A DNA stretch of 64,000 bases from Hungatella sp. UBA4396 (GCA_002389905.1 DGRE01000057.1:1-64000); one strand, 5' to 3'; numbered from the stretch's first letter, positions 51,713 to 60,293 are shown. Notes: generated by a model not told the origin, from the letters alone. Made by a program: numbers and translations.

Positions 51713-52762
51713 ATGAGTTTAAAAATCCCTTACAGCACTGTTTTAGAAACAGTGGAAAAAGCATTATTGAACACTGGACTTTCTGAGGAAAAGGCAAAGG
51801 TATGCGCTTCTATTCACGCTCAGTCCAGTGCAGACGGAGTAGAAAGCCATGGACTGAACAGGGTTCCCCGTTTTGTGGAATATGTTCAGAAGGGCTGGGT
51901 TAACCCAAATGGTGATCCGGAGCTTGTTGGAGGAAAAGGTGCAGTCGAGAATTATGACGGACACTTGGGAATTGGTATCACCAATGCTCTTTTCTGTGCT
52001 GACCGGGCCATGGCTCTTGCCAAAGAACATGGAATCGGATGTGTTGCCTTAAAAAACACCACTCACTGGATGAGAGGCGGCACCTATGCATGGAAAATGG
52101 CAGAGGCAGGTTTTATGGGAATAAGCTGGATCAATACAGAAAGCTGTATGCCTTTGTGGGGCAGTGATGAGCCGGGAGTGGGCAACAATCCTTTCTGCAT
52201 CGCCATTCCCCGTGAAGATGGCCCCATTGTCCTTGATATGGCTATGAGCCAGTATGCTTACGGAAAACTGGGTGTTTACCGTCTGGCAGGCAAAAAGCTT
52301 CCCTTCCCCGGAGGATTTGACAAAGACGGCAACCTGACCGATGATCCGGGAGCCATTGAGGAGAGCAGAAGAATTCTGCCTACAGGCTATTGGAAGGGCA
52401 GCGGCATGGCTATTGCTCTGGATTTAGCCGCAGCTCTCATGTCAAACGGAAAATGTGGCTCTGACATTGATGAGGCTGATAACGGAAGCTGTACCGGATG
52501 CAGCCAGATTTTCATTGCTTACGATCCCTACCTGTTCGGATCAAAGGAAGAGATTCAGGCAATGCTCAACCGCAGGGTTGCTGCGGCAGATGCCACACAT
52601 CCGGAACAAGAAGGCGGCCAGGTTACTTGCCCCGGTGAGCGCACCATTGCCACCAGAGAAAAGAGCATGAAGGATGGCGTATCCGTCGATGAGCAGATAT
52701 GGGCTCAGGTGGTTGCTATTTCTGAAGGAAATCTGGATACAAAAGACATTGCAAGCAAATAA
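51713..52762 (+). CDS. Ldh2/YiaK-type NAD(P)-dependent oxidoreductase
   Basis: 349 residues of the malate/L-lactate/ureidoglycolate/2,3-diketogulonate reductase family, which has its own fold. Motifs: SSADGVESHGLNRVPRFVEYVQKGWVNPNG near the N-terminus, HGIGCVALKNTTHWMRGGTYAWKMAEAGFMGI (catalytic His region) and GVGNNPFCIAIPREDGPIVLDMAMSQYAYGKL. It interconverts 2-keto and 2-hydroxy acids. The next gene is YiaL-like; in E. coli yiaK-yiaL lie together in 2,3-diketo-L-gulonate use, so a similar sugar-acid substrate is plausible. Confidence 0.88.
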   Translation: MSLKIPYSTVLETVEKALLNTGLSEEKAKVCASIHAQSSADGVESHGLNRVPRFVEYVQKGWVNPNGDPELVGGKGAVENYDGHLGIGITNALFCADRAMALAKEHGIGCVALKNTTHWMRGGTYAWKMAEAGFMGISWINTESCMPLWGSDEPGVGNNPFCIAIPREDGPIVLDMAMSQYAYGKLGVYRLAGKKLPFPGGFDKDGNLTDDPGAIEESRRILPTGYWKGSGMAIALDLAAALMSNGKCGSDIDEADNGSCTGCSQIFIAYDPYLFGSKEEIQAMLNRRVAAADATHPEQEGGQVTCPGERTIATREKSMKDGVSVDEQIWAQVVAISEGNLDTKDIASK

Positions 52763-52779
52763 TAAAAAGGAGAAAACCT

Positions 52780-53232
52780 ATGCTTTTTGCTAACAGTTCA
52801 ATTGCAGAGAAATACGATTATCTGGAGGATAAATTCCAGGCAGCTTACAAATGGCTGAAAGAGACAGATATTAAGGCTCTTCCAGTTGGAAGCTATCCCA
52901 TTATGGGAGACACCGTAATAGCCAATATTCAGGAATATACTACATTTCCGGCAGAACAGGGTTCTTTTGAGACCCATGAGAAATATTTTGATATCCAGTA
53001 TGTGGTTACGGGAAGAGAGCAGTTCGGAGTATGTAAGCGTGACATCTTAAAGGAGAAGGAGCGCATAGAAGAAAATGACCTGATCTTTTATGAGGAGCCA
53101 GAGTTTTCCGGTTATGTGATCCTGGAGGAAGGCGATTTAATCGTCGTAGCCCCTGAGGATGCTCATAAGCCCCGCTGCGTGGCAGGAGAGCCATGTGAGG
53201 TGAAGAAGGTAGTTGTAAAGGTGGCTGTTTAA
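52780..53232 (+). CDS. YhcH/YjgK/YiaL-family protein (first of two)
   Basis: 150 residues, beta-barrel DUF386 family. GSYPIMGDTVIANIQEYTTFPAEQGSFETHEKYFDIQYVVTGREQFG and LVVAPEDAHKPRC-type C-terminus carry the conserved Glu/His cluster (ETHEKYFDIQ; EDAHKP) thought to bind metal. Members accompany sialic-acid and sugar-acid pathways and may act as anomerases or isomerases. Last gene of the HyuA/Ldh operon; a terminator follows. Confidence 0.88.
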   Translation: MLFANSSIAEKYDYLEDKFQAAYKWLKETDIKALPVGSYPIMGDTVIANIQEYTTFPAEQGSFETHEKYFDIQYVVTGREQFGVCKRDILKEKERIEENDLIFYEEPEFSGYVILEEGDLIVVAPEDAHKPRCVAGEPCEVKKVVVKVAV

Positions 53233-53250
53233 TAGGTTATTTTATAATAA

Positions 53251-53290
53251 AAAAGGCTGCTGCAAAGCGAAAAGCTTTTTTGCGGCAGCC
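53251..53290. terminator. Terminator between the YhcH-like and GntR genes
   Basis: GGCTGCTGCAAA pairs with TTTGCGGCAGCC around a GCGAAAAGC-type loop, with A4 before and internal T-run. Confidence 0.75.
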
Positions 53291-53298
53291 CTACAGGC

Positions 53299-53329
53299 AG
53301 TCAAGCGGATATTTGCAATCCGCTTCGCT
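53299..53329 (-). repeat. 31-nt palindromic intergenic element, copy 2
   Basis: On the minus strand this matches 12160-12190 at 29 of 31 positions. The stem is AAGCGGAT with ATCCGCTT, perfect here. It lies between a terminator and the stop of the GntR gene. Confidence 0.7.
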
Positions 53330-53344
53330 ACTTACTTAATTCGG

Positions 53345-53992
53345 TTAAATCAGGTTCAGTTTCAGAGGCATCATCAGATGGGCAATGAGAGTCTGGTAAG
53401 CCTGGAGGCTGTCCCTGTTTTCCAGATGCTTGTAAAATTCCAGATGTTCTTCATAAGTTTTCTGAGCCCGCCCGGTAATGGCAAGGGCATTGGAAGTAGT
53501 TAGGTGAATGGTGTACAAAAGCCGCTGGAAGAGGTGGTCAAATTCGCTGTTCTGGGCAAAGTGAACCAGAAGCAGATGAAACTGGTGGTCAGCCTCTGTA
53601 AAGGAAGTATAAAAGCTTCCGGAGGAAAGGGCTGCCTTTTGAAGCTTTAAGGATTCCTTCATATCAGCCAGCAGCTTGTGATACTGATCTTCCTCCGGGC
53701 ACTGGGTTGCCAGGTGGACGCAAAAGCCCTCGATGGCGCAGCGGGCCTCAATGGATTCCCTCATGGTTTCCTTATCCAGCCGGCGGATTTTAAACCCGCG
53801 GCTGGGAATGATGGTGATGTAGCCTTCCTGGGAAAGATATTGAAGGGCCTCCCTTAAAGGAGTCCGGGAAATGCCCAGCTCCTTGGCCAGTCTGGTTTCA
53901 GAATAGAGAACCTCTGAATCAAGAGCCTTGGAAAGTATCTGTTCTTTTATGGTATGATAAGCCTGATATTGCAGGGAACCGATGTCGTTCAT
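53345..53992 (-). CDS. GntR-family regulator, FCD subfamily, of the cyclase operon
   Basis: 215 residues. Winged HTH (about 5-72; YHTIKEQILSKALDSEVLYSETRLAKELGISRTPLREALQYLSQEGYITIIPSRG) and a helical FCD domain (about 80-205) with His residues at EADHQFHLLLVHF. Divergent from the cyclase/ketopantoate-reductase/DapA/ADH operon. A 14-bp palindrome in that operon's promoter (54071-54084) is the expected operator, so it probably represses the operon and is released by a substrate acid. Confidence 0.88.
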   Translation of the reverse strand: MNDIGSLQYQAYHTIKEQILSKALDSEVLYSETRLAKELGISRTPLREALQYLSQEGYITIIPSRGFKIRRLDKETMRESIEARCAIEGFCVHLATQCPEEDQYHKLLADMKESLKLQKAALSSGSFYTSFTEADHQFHLLLVHFAQNSEFDHLFQRLLYTIHLTTSNALAITGRAQKTYEEHLEFYKHLENRDSLQAYQTLIAHLMMPLKLNLI

Positions 53993-54063
53993 GGAAAACT
54001 CCTATCTTAATATTATGGAAAATATCATACCCCAGAAAATTTATGAAGTCAACAAAAAAAGCA

Positions 54064-54093
54064 TTGACCGGTATACCGGTATACGGGTATAAT
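54064..54093 (+). promoter_or_regulatory. Promoter with palindromic operator of the cyclase operon
   Basis: TTGACC (54064-54069), 18-bp spacer, TATAAT (54088-54093). The spacer contains GTATACCGGTATAC (54071-54084), a perfect 14-bp palindrome. A repressor bound there would block RNA polymerase; the divergent GntR protein is the obvious candidate. Confidence 0.7.
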
Positions 54094-54138
54094 GAAGGAA
54101 GAATATTTAAAATAATTATATATAGGAGGTATTATACA

Positions 54139-54828
54139 ATGAATGCATTTGATTTAGGAAATGGTTTAAGGGTAATTGATTTAACAAAGGTGCTGGATCC
54201 TGAGACAGAGTCCAGAAGATGCCGGTTATTCCGTTTCAATACAGGCGGTCCTATTCCTGATTTCCATACCATCATGGACTTAACCAGCCATTTAGGAACC
54301 CATGTTGAGTGTCCTTACCATCATAACGACAACTGGACCGATGTACAGGGTCTTCCGATCAGCACATTTATGGGACGTGCCATCCATGTAAACATCACTC
54401 ATATGGAGCCTAACGGAAAGATCAAGGGCGAAGATTTAGAGAAAGCCTGCGGAGACCGTATCAAGGAAGGCGACATCGTAATCCTGGATTCTGACTTCAA
54501 GCTTCCTCCATTTACACCGGCTACCAACACAGAAGAAGATAAACGTCTCTTCATCTGCCGTGAAACCGCTGAGTGGTTAAAAGAGAAGAAAGTAAAATGC
54601 GTTGGCTTCGGCGATGGCGTTTCTATCGAAAGCAATAACGAAGATGTAAGTGCATTTCATGACGTATTAATGGAAGTGGACGTAGTATTTCTGGAGGTAT
54701 TAAAGAACTTAGAGGAACTGACTACCGACACCTTCTTCATGTCCTACACTCCCCTTCCGATCAAGGGACTGGATTCTTGCCCAATCCGCGCTTATGCAAT
54801 TGAAGGACTGGCAGAGTTTTCTAAATAA
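54139..54828 (+). CDS. Cyclase-family metal hydrolase (kynurenine-formamidase-like)
   Basis: 229 residues from ATG 54139 (TAGGAGG upstream; the frame is open 96 bp further up across the promoter). The family motif HLGTHVECPYHH gives His51, His55, Glu57 and His61 (usual form HxGTHxDxPxH). The Asp is replaced by Glu. These are Mn/Zn-dependent amidohydrolases or lactonases acting on formamides, isatin or similar. First gene of an operon with three catabolic enzymes, so a role in opening a cyclic or amide precursor is likely; the substrate is not known. Confidence 0.85.
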   Translation: MNAFDLGNGLRVIDLTKVLDPETESRRCRLFRFNTGGPIPDFHTIMDLTSHLGTHVECPYHHNDNWTDVQGLPISTFMGRAIHVNITHMEPNGKIKGEDLEKACGDRIKEGDIVILDSDFKLPPFTPATNTEEDKRLFICRETAEWLKEKKVKCVGFGDGVSIESNNEDVSAFHDVLMEVDVVFLEVLKNLEELTTDTFFMSYTPLPIKGLDSCPIRAYAIEGLAEFSK

Positions 54829-54842
54829 TAAAGGGGAAATCT

Positions 54843-55757
54843 ATGAAAATTGCTGTAATCGGAGCAGGGGCTATGGGTTCCATCTATGGAGCCCACCTGT
54901 CCTTGAACAATGAAGTATATATGGTGGATACGTCTGCCGTCACTGTGGACCACATTGAAGCAGAAGGCATTAAGCTTCAGGAGGATGGTACGGAAAATGT
55001 TTACCGCCCTCATGCAGTGACCTGCACAGAAGGCATGGAACCGGTGGACCTGGTAATTCTTTTTGTCAAGTCCCTGTTTTCCAAAGCCGCTCTGGCAGGA
55101 AATAAATGTTTGATCGGTCCAGATACTTATGTGCTGACCCTGCAAAACGGTTCCGGTCATGAGGATATTTTAGGGGGGTTTGTAGATAAAGACCATATCA
55201 TCATCGGAACCACAGAGGACAACGGCGCGGTATTGTCACCTGGCTGCGTCAAAAGAGGCGGAAAAGGTAATACCAATGTAGGAATGCTGGTGGAGGACAA
55301 GGCCGGATTTCTTCCAAAGCTGAAGGAAGCTTTTGAATCCTGCGGCTTTACGCTCAACATCCATTCCAACATCCAGCAGTTGATCTGGGACAAGCTTTTT
55401 ACCAACGTTTCCTTAAGTGTGGTAACAGGTATCCTCCAGGTGGATATAGGCTACATTGCTGCCAATGAACATGCCTGGAACATGACTGCCCGTTTAATTC
55501 ATGAGGCTGTTGCAGTTGCCAGAGGTCTGGGGCTGGAAGCTGATGAAGAGGCCATTATGGAAAAGGTGAGGAAAACATCCGAAGCTTCTCCAAACGGCTG
55601 TACCTCCATCCGGGCCGATTTACAAAACGGAAGAAGAACCGAGGTGGAGACTATAAGCGGTTCTGTCGTAAGGGCTGCAAAGAAATGCGGCATCCCGGTT
55701 CCGACCCATGAATTTGTAGTAGAAACGATACATGCAATAGAAGACAAGAGCCGGTAA
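54843..55757 (+). CDS. Ketopantoate reductase-family oxidoreductase (ApbA/PanE-like)
   Basis: 304 residues. N-terminal Rossmann motif MKIAVIGAGAMGSIYGAHLS, LFVKSLFS-type Lys region, LTLQNGSGHEDIL (conserved Asn) and the C-terminal helical domain with IWDKLFTNVSLSVVTGILQVDIG and ASPNGCTSIRADLQNGRRTEVE. Classical members reduce 2-dehydropantoate with NADPH. In this catabolic operon it more likely acts on another 2-keto/2-hydroxy acid. It starts 14 bp after the cyclase gene. Confidence 0.88.
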   Translation: MKIAVIGAGAMGSIYGAHLSLNNEVYMVDTSAVTVDHIEAEGIKLQEDGTENVYRPHAVTCTEGMEPVDLVILFVKSLFSKAALAGNKCLIGPDTYVLTLQNGSGHEDILGGFVDKDHIIIGTTEDNGAVLSPGCVKRGGKGNTNVGMLVEDKAGFLPKLKEAFESCGFTLNIHSNIQQLIWDKLFTNVSLSVVTGILQVDIGYIAANEHAWNMTARLIHEAVAVARGLGLEADEEAIMEKVRKTSEASPNGCTSIRADLQNGRRTEVETISGSVVRAAKKCGIPVPTHEFVVETIHAIEDKSR

Positions 55758-55839
55758 CAGATATAAGGAGAGGCTGGTTCCTGATTGGGGCCGGCTTCTT
55801 TGCTCATTACTATGGGGACTTCATAAGGGGGTTACTGCC

Positions 55840-56715
55840 ATGAAAAAATTATACGTTGCTTCTATCACTCCTTTCGATCAGGAAGGGAAGATTAACGGGA
55901 AGGCAGCCAGGCAGCTTTGGGAAAAGAACATTTCCCAGGGAGCTGACGGCTTCTTCATCGGGGGAAGCTCAGGAGAGTGTTTTCTGCTGACAAGGGAAGA
56001 GAGAGTCCGTTCCTTTGAGCTGGCTTCTGAGTACAAGGACAGGGCGGACATATTCGCCCACGTGGGCGCAATCAGCACAGAGGAAGCTGTTTTTTATGCC
56101 AAAGAAGCAAAGGAAATGGGCATTCCAAACATTGCGGCTACTCCTCCTATTTATTTCGGGTTTTCCGAAAAGGAGATTGCAGGATATTATTATGATATTG
56201 CGGAGGCGGTGGGCCATCCGGTTCTCTATTACAATATTCCCTCCAGCACTCATAAAAATCTGAACTTATCCAGCCCGGAGATTCAGGCATTGTTAAAATC
56301 CGGAGCAGTGGGATCAGTAAAACATACCAATTTGGATATGCTTCAAATGGAGCGGATGCACAATGTTAATCCTGACATCATCTGCTACGGCGGCTTTGAA
56401 AGCTGTATGGTGGCCTTTCTGGCCTTTGGATGCGAGGGATTTATAGGAAGCAGCTTTAACTTCATGCTCCCTCAGTTTAAAAAGGTCATGGAATTGTATC
56501 TGGAGGGTAAGGGGGAAGAAGCCCGGGTCCTTCAGGCTAAGAGCAATAACATTCTGGATGTGCTGCTAAGAAACGGGCTTTGTGCCAACTTAAAGCATGT
56601 TGTTTCCGGACAGGGAATTTGGGCGGGAGATGTGAGAAAGCCTCTGCTGCCTCTGACAGAAGATCAGAAGGCTGAGATGGATCAGGTACTGGAACAGTAC
56701 TTGGAAATTTGTTAA
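55840..56715 (+). CDS. DapA/NanA-family class I aldolase or lyase
   Basis: 291 residues, TIM barrel. Motifs GGSSGECFLLTREER (GSSGE at 42-46), Tyr131 in YYNIPSST and the Schiff-base Lys161 in GSVKHTNLD. The GSSGE box and Lys/Tyr positions fit the N-acetylneuraminate-lyase/dihydrodipicolinate-synthase superfamily. Within a catabolic operon it is more likely a 2-keto-3-deoxy acid aldolase or lyase than the lysine-biosynthetic DapA. Start ATG 55840 with GGGGGTTACTGCC upstream, a weak site. Confidence 0.88.
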   Translation: MKKLYVASITPFDQEGKINGKAARQLWEKNISQGADGFFIGGSSGECFLLTREERVRSFELASEYKDRADIFAHVGAISTEEAVFYAKEAKEMGIPNIAATPPIYFGFSEKEIAGYYYDIAEAVGHPVLYYNIPSSTHKNLNLSSPEIQALLKSGAVGSVKHTNLDMLQMERMHNVNPDIICYGGFESCMVAFLAFGCEGFIGSSFNFMLPQFKKVMELYLEGKGEEARVLQAKSNNILDVLLRNGLCANLKHVVSGQGIWAGDVRKPLLPLTEDQKAEMDQVLEQYLEIC

Positions 56716-56769
56716 AGGCGAAAATAATTGTAAAACAGATAAATGAACAATCATACAAGGAGGTTTCAC

Positions 56770-57789
56770 ATGAGAGCAGGATTAATTGAAGCGCCTGGAG
56801 TGCTTAAAATGGTAGAACGCGATATACCCAAGATTGAAAAGGATACGGATGTCCTGGTAAAAATCAAACGGGTTGGTATCTGCGGTTCCGATATGCACAT
56901 TTACCACGGAAAAAATGCCTTTGTTACCTATCCCCGTGTCTGGGGCCATGAGTTTGTGGGTGAAGTGGCGGAAACAGGCTCTGCCGTTACCAATGTAAAG
57001 GCTGGGGACCACGTTGTGGCAGAGCCCATTCTTTCCTGCGGAGAATGCTATGCCTGCCGCCAGGGCCGTAGAAATGCCTGCCAGGACTTAAAGGTTTACG
57101 GCGTTCACGTAGAGGGCGGCGCTCAGGAATACGTTGTTATTCCGGAGAAAAATGCCCACACCATCCCTTCTGACCTGCCGTGGAGCCAGGCGGTTCTGAT
57201 TGAGCCTTTTACCATCGGTGCCCAGGCTTGCTACCGGGGCAATGTGCAGGAAGGTGATGTTGTATTTGTCATGGGTGCAGGCACCATCGGCCTTACCATT
57301 ATGGTAAATGCAAAGATTCTGGGTGCAACTGTTATTATTTCAGATATTGTGGATGGAAAGCTGGAATATGCAAAGAAGCTGGGGGCAGACCACATCATCA
57401 ATGCCAAAGAAGTGGATGTTGTGAAAAAGGTGCTTGAAATTACAGAAGGCATGGGAGCCAATGTAACAGTGGATGCCGTTTGCTCAAAGGAAAGCTTTGA
57501 ACAGGCCATAGATGTGACAAGCACTGCCGGACGTGTGGTGGAAATGAGCTTTAATACTACTCCAAGTGAGATCATGCCCGTTAAACTGGCAAAGGGCGAG
57601 ATGACCATTATGGGCTCCCGTCACCAGACAGGCCGTTTCCCAGTGGTCATCGAGTATTTAAAGCAGGGCAAGCTTCCCTTAGACGGCTTTGCCAATGCGG
57701 AATTTTCTTTTGATCAAATGCATGAGGCTTTTGATTATGCGGAGAAAAATACAGATACCGTACGCAAGATCATTCTTTCTATGGAATAA
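56770..57789 (+). CDS. Zinc-dependent alcohol/polyol dehydrogenase (MDR family)
   Basis: 339 residues from ATG 56770 (AGGAGG 6 nt upstream; an earlier in-frame ATG at 56743 lacks one). Catalytic zinc ligands lie in GICGSDMHIYHGKN and YPRVWGHEFVG. The structural zinc Cys cluster is CGECYACRQGRRNAC. The Rossmann motif is VMGAGTIGLTIMVNAKILGA. It resembles L-idonate, galactonate or threonine dehydrogenases and oxidises a secondary alcohol with NAD(P). Last gene of the cyclase operon; a terminator follows. Confidence 0.9.
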   Translation: MRAGLIEAPGVLKMVERDIPKIEKDTDVLVKIKRVGICGSDMHIYHGKNAFVTYPRVWGHEFVGEVAETGSAVTNVKAGDHVVAEPILSCGECYACRQGRRNACQDLKVYGVHVEGGAQEYVVIPEKNAHTIPSDLPWSQAVLIEPFTIGAQACYRGNVQEGDVVFVMGAGTIGLTIMVNAKILGATVIISDIVDGKLEYAKKLGADHIINAKEVDVVKKVLEITEGMGANVTVDAVCSKESFEQAIDVTSTAGRVVEMSFNTTPSEIMPVKLAKGEMTIMGSRHQTGRFPVVIEYLKQGKLPLDGFANAEFSFDQMHEAFDYAEKNTDTVRKIILSME

Positions 57790-57812
57790 TGTATTTGGGT
57801 TGTTATACAATG

Positions 57813-57845
57813 AATGGCAGGTTCTTCGGAACCTGCCATTTTTGG
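57813..57845 (+). terminator. Terminator of the cyclase operon
   Basis: AATGGCAGGTTC-TTCG-GAACCTGCCATT, a 12-bp stem with TTCG loop, then TTTT. Confidence 0.92.
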
Positions 57846-57871
57846 TAGTATGGCATCAGGTCATAAGCCTG

Positions 57872-57900
57872 TTGTATCAAGTGTTCTCCTATGATATACT
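57872..57900 (+). promoter_or_regulatory. Promoter of the Rpn-family gene
   Basis: TTGTAT (57872-57877), 17-bp spacer, TATACT (57895-57900). Confidence 0.6.
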
Positions 57901-58057
57901 ATTAATAAGCAATGATTTCTAAATCAATACATCTAAAATTCTCATTTATGCTGATTTTCAGCAGTCTGTAACATTCAAGAACTCCTTGCTTATACCCCGA
58001 AAAAACAGCAGGGAGGGCAGATTGTTCTTCCTGAACAAAACGAAAGGAAGAACAAAT

Positions 58058-58894
58058 ATGGAATACGAGAATTGCAATGATATTTTGCCGGAAGATGATG
58101 AACTGAATCTAAGTGATTTTGCGCTGTTTCTGTCAGTGATGAAAAACAGAGAGGCATATGAATGCACGTTAAGCATTATTATGAACGAACAGAATTTAAA
58201 GCTGGCAGAGGTAAAAGTGGAACAGGTGGTTCTGAACAGGTCCGGTAAACGCGCAATACGAATGGATGCCTGGGCAGTTGCAACAGATGACCGCCAGTTT
58301 GTGACAGAAATGCAGAATGACACCAGTTCTGATGATGTGAGAAAGCGTGCCAGATATTATCAGGGTCTTTTGGATTCCCCTGTATTAAAATCAGGAAAGA
58401 GCACAAGGTATAAGTATTTGCCATCATCTGTTATTATATTTATAACCCAGGAAGATATATTCGGTAAGGATCTGGCAAAATACACATTTACAGAACAGTG
58501 CAGAGAAATGCCTGGAATGGAATTAGAAAATGGAACCCAAAAGATATTTCTCAATATGAAAAGTAAAAACGGTGAGCCGGAATTAATCAGCCTGCTCCAA
58601 TATATGAAACAATCAAATTTAAACAACCCAGAAATCCTGGTACAGGATGAGAGAATTGTAAAACTGGATACAATAGTCAATGAAGTAAAGCAATCAGAGG
58701 AATGGGAGGTTGTGAATATGAGCATTTATGGGAAAGGGATAGAACGAGGCAGGCAGGAAGAAAACCTCAGAGCTAGAAAAAGTTTTGCTTTGGAGATGCT
58801 GAAGGATGGTGAGCCATACGAGAAGATTATGAAGTATACAAAACTTACAGAGGAAGAAATAAAGGAGCTGAAAGAAACATTTATTCCAGGCTAA
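58058..58894 (+). CDS. Rpn-family PD-(D/E)XK nuclease / putative transposase
   Basis: 278 residues from ATG 58058 (AAAGGAAG upstream). The core KRAIRMDAWAVATDDRQFVTEMQND contains the Asp...Glu-x-Gln nuclease pattern of the Rpn/PDDEXK transposase family, followed by RARYYQGLLDS and the YLPSSVIIFITQEDIFG strand. The C-terminus is the usual Arg/Glu-rich ERGRQEENLRARKSFALEMLKDGEPYEKIMKYTKLTEEEI helical tail. E. coli RpnA-type proteins cut DNA and promote RecA-independent recombination; these genes vary rapidly between strains. No terminal repeats are seen around it, so it is a single gene and not an insertion sequence. Confidence 0.88.
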   Translation: MEYENCNDILPEDDELNLSDFALFLSVMKNREAYECTLSIIMNEQNLKLAEVKVEQVVLNRSGKRAIRMDAWAVATDDRQFVTEMQNDTSSDDVRKRARYYQGLLDSPVLKSGKSTRYKYLPSSVIIFITQEDIFGKDLAKYTFTEQCREMPGMELENGTQKIFLNMKSKNGEPELISLLQYMKQSNLNNPEILVQDERIVKLDTIVNEVKQSEEWEVVNMSIYGKGIERGRQEENLRARKSFALEMLKDGEPYEKIMKYTKLTEEEIKELKETFIPG

Positions 58895-58925
58895 GTATAT
58901 CAGTGCATTGAGAAAATGGATAATT

Positions 58926-58962
58926 GTATAGGGTGAGGTTCACAGCGAACCTCACCCTATAC
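58926..58962. terminator. Perfect 16-bp hairpin between convergent genes
   Basis: GTATAGGGTGAGGTTC-ACAGC-GAACCTCACCCTATAC. No T-run on either side, so it may be a barrier hairpin rather than a classical intrinsic terminator. Confidence 0.6.
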
Positions 58963-59766
58963 TCACGATCTATATATTTCAAGCGAATCCATCAGATAAC
59001 CATAAATGCGTTCCATAGCCTCCGGTTCCACCCATTCGGGGGTATCCCGGTAGCCGCCATGCATGGTGCTGGTGATTTCCATTTGTTCCAGAATCATGTC
59101 AAATTCCGGAGGGCGCCCAAGGATTCCGCTGCCCATACTGGAAAGAACCTTTAAATACTGGATATCCCAGCGCGGAAGGGATGCTATGCTGACGGCGGGA
59201 ATAGCAGTTCCGGAAAAGGAAGCTTCGTCACTTTTAGGCAGATATTTGACCAAAAGTCCATTATGGGCCTCTAAAACCTTTCGTTTACAGAAATTAGACA
59301 CGGAAGGTTTTCTTTTATATCCCCGGTCATAAACGGCTATGGTATCCCCGTAACCGCAGACATCCAGGTTCACCGCTCCAGTGATTGCCTTTCGGTCCAT
59401 TTGAGACACATAAAAACGGCTTCCTGCATTTCCTGACTCTTCTCCGTCAAAAAAAGCGAAACGGGCGGGAAAATTTTCCGAGGAAAGTTTTTTTGCCAGA
59501 TCGATCAGGATACAGAGGGCTGCAGCATTGTCATTGGCCCCAAAGCTTCCGGGAACGGAATCGTAGTGAGCGCAGAACAAGAGACTGGCCTTTTCGTTCC
59601 AGGGGTTGAGCAGATAATTGACGATGCCTCCAGGAACTTTAACAGAAGGTTCCTCCTCCTGTCTCATATAGGATAAGCCTTCCTCATTTAAGACCTCTTC
59701 CAGGGCCTGACGGCGCTGGAGGGGGTCTTTTTGGGAAAGTTTGATTAAGTGACGGTTTATGTTCAT
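58963..59766 (-). CDS. M28-family metallopeptidase
   Basis: 267 residues. Metal-site segments: LLFCAHYDSVPGSFGANDNAAALCILIDLAKKL (first His and bridging Asp) and FAFFDGEESGNAGSRFYVSQM (catalytic Glu and metal Glu), then LDVCGYGDTI. No signal peptide, so a cytoplasmic aminopeptidase-like or amidohydrolase enzyme. It follows the second YhcH-like gene (shared base at 59766), in an operon with an SDR and a GntR regulator, which hints at hydrolysis of an N-acyl or peptide-linked sugar derivative (inference). Confidence 0.85.
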   Translation of the reverse strand: MNINRHLIKLSQKDPLQRRQALEEVLNEEGLSYMRQEEEPSVKVPGGIVNYLLNPWNEKASLLFCAHYDSVPGSFGANDNAAALCILIDLAKKLSSENFPARFAFFDGEESGNAGSRFYVSQMDRKAITGAVNLDVCGYGDTIAVYDRGYKRKPSVSNFCKRKVLEAHNGLLVKYLPKSDEASFSGTAIPAVSIASLPRWDIQYLKVLSSMGSGILGRPPEFDMILEQMEITSTMHGGYRDTPEWVEPEAMERIYGYLMDSLEIYRS

Positions 59767-60293
59767 TACACTTCTCCCTTTGGGCTCTCCTTTGGCAGAC
59801 AGCTCTCCAGAGGAACTTTGATTACAATTTTGCGGATAGGAGCAGAGCTTTCTCCTATTTTAATGGCAGGGATGTGAATATCCCAGGGGAAGTACATGGC
59901 ATAAGTGCCCGGAACCATGTGGATGCGGCCTTCTGGTGCCGCCGGATCATTGAAGAAAAAGCCGATATCCCTTGGAGTGGAAAAAAGGTCTTCCTCGATT
60001 TCTCCTGTCCCGTCATTATTGTAAAATCCCGCTCCTTCCGGTCCGCCGGAAGCCAGAAACTGTACGTCAATGATCTTTTTGTGAACCTCCGGCCTTAAGC
60101 TTTCCCTGTCTGAGGTATTTAAGTCAAGAACCTGCATAATCACAGGCACGCCGCCCAGTTCTATATTAAATACGCCCGGCTCATGGGCAGCCATATCGTG
60201 ATTCTTTAAAAAGAGGAGAGCCTGGCCGAGAGGCTCCGGCAGCATGGCGATTTGCTGTGTAATCATGGGATTGTGAATATTTCCAAAAATCAT
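59766..60293 (-). CDS. YhcH/YjgK/YiaL-family protein (second of two)
   Basis: 175 residues. ELGGVPVIMQVLDLNTSDRESLRPEVHKKIIDVQFLASGGPEGAGFY and MVPGTYAMYFPWDIHIPAI-x-IGESSAPIRKIVIKV match the DUF386 barrel with its Glu/His cluster (RPEVHKKIIDVQ; DIHIP). Longer than the copy at 52780 and only distantly similar, so not a recent duplicate. Part of the GntR-SDR-YhcH-M28 operon. Confidence 0.87.
   Translation of the reverse strand: MIFGNIHNPMITQQIAMLPEPLGQALLFLKNHDMAAHEPGVFNIELGGVPVIMQVLDLNTSDRESLRPEVHKKIIDVQFLASGGPEGAGFYNNDGTGEIEEDLFSTPRDIGFFFNDPAAPEGRIHMVPGTYAMYFPWDIHIPAIKIGESSAPIRKIVIKVPLESCLPKESPKGEV

Noticed and set aside
58058..58894. Insertion sequence call for the Rpn-family gene
   Set aside because: No terminal inverted repeats or target duplications are visible; the gene has its own promoter and a bounded 3' hairpin.
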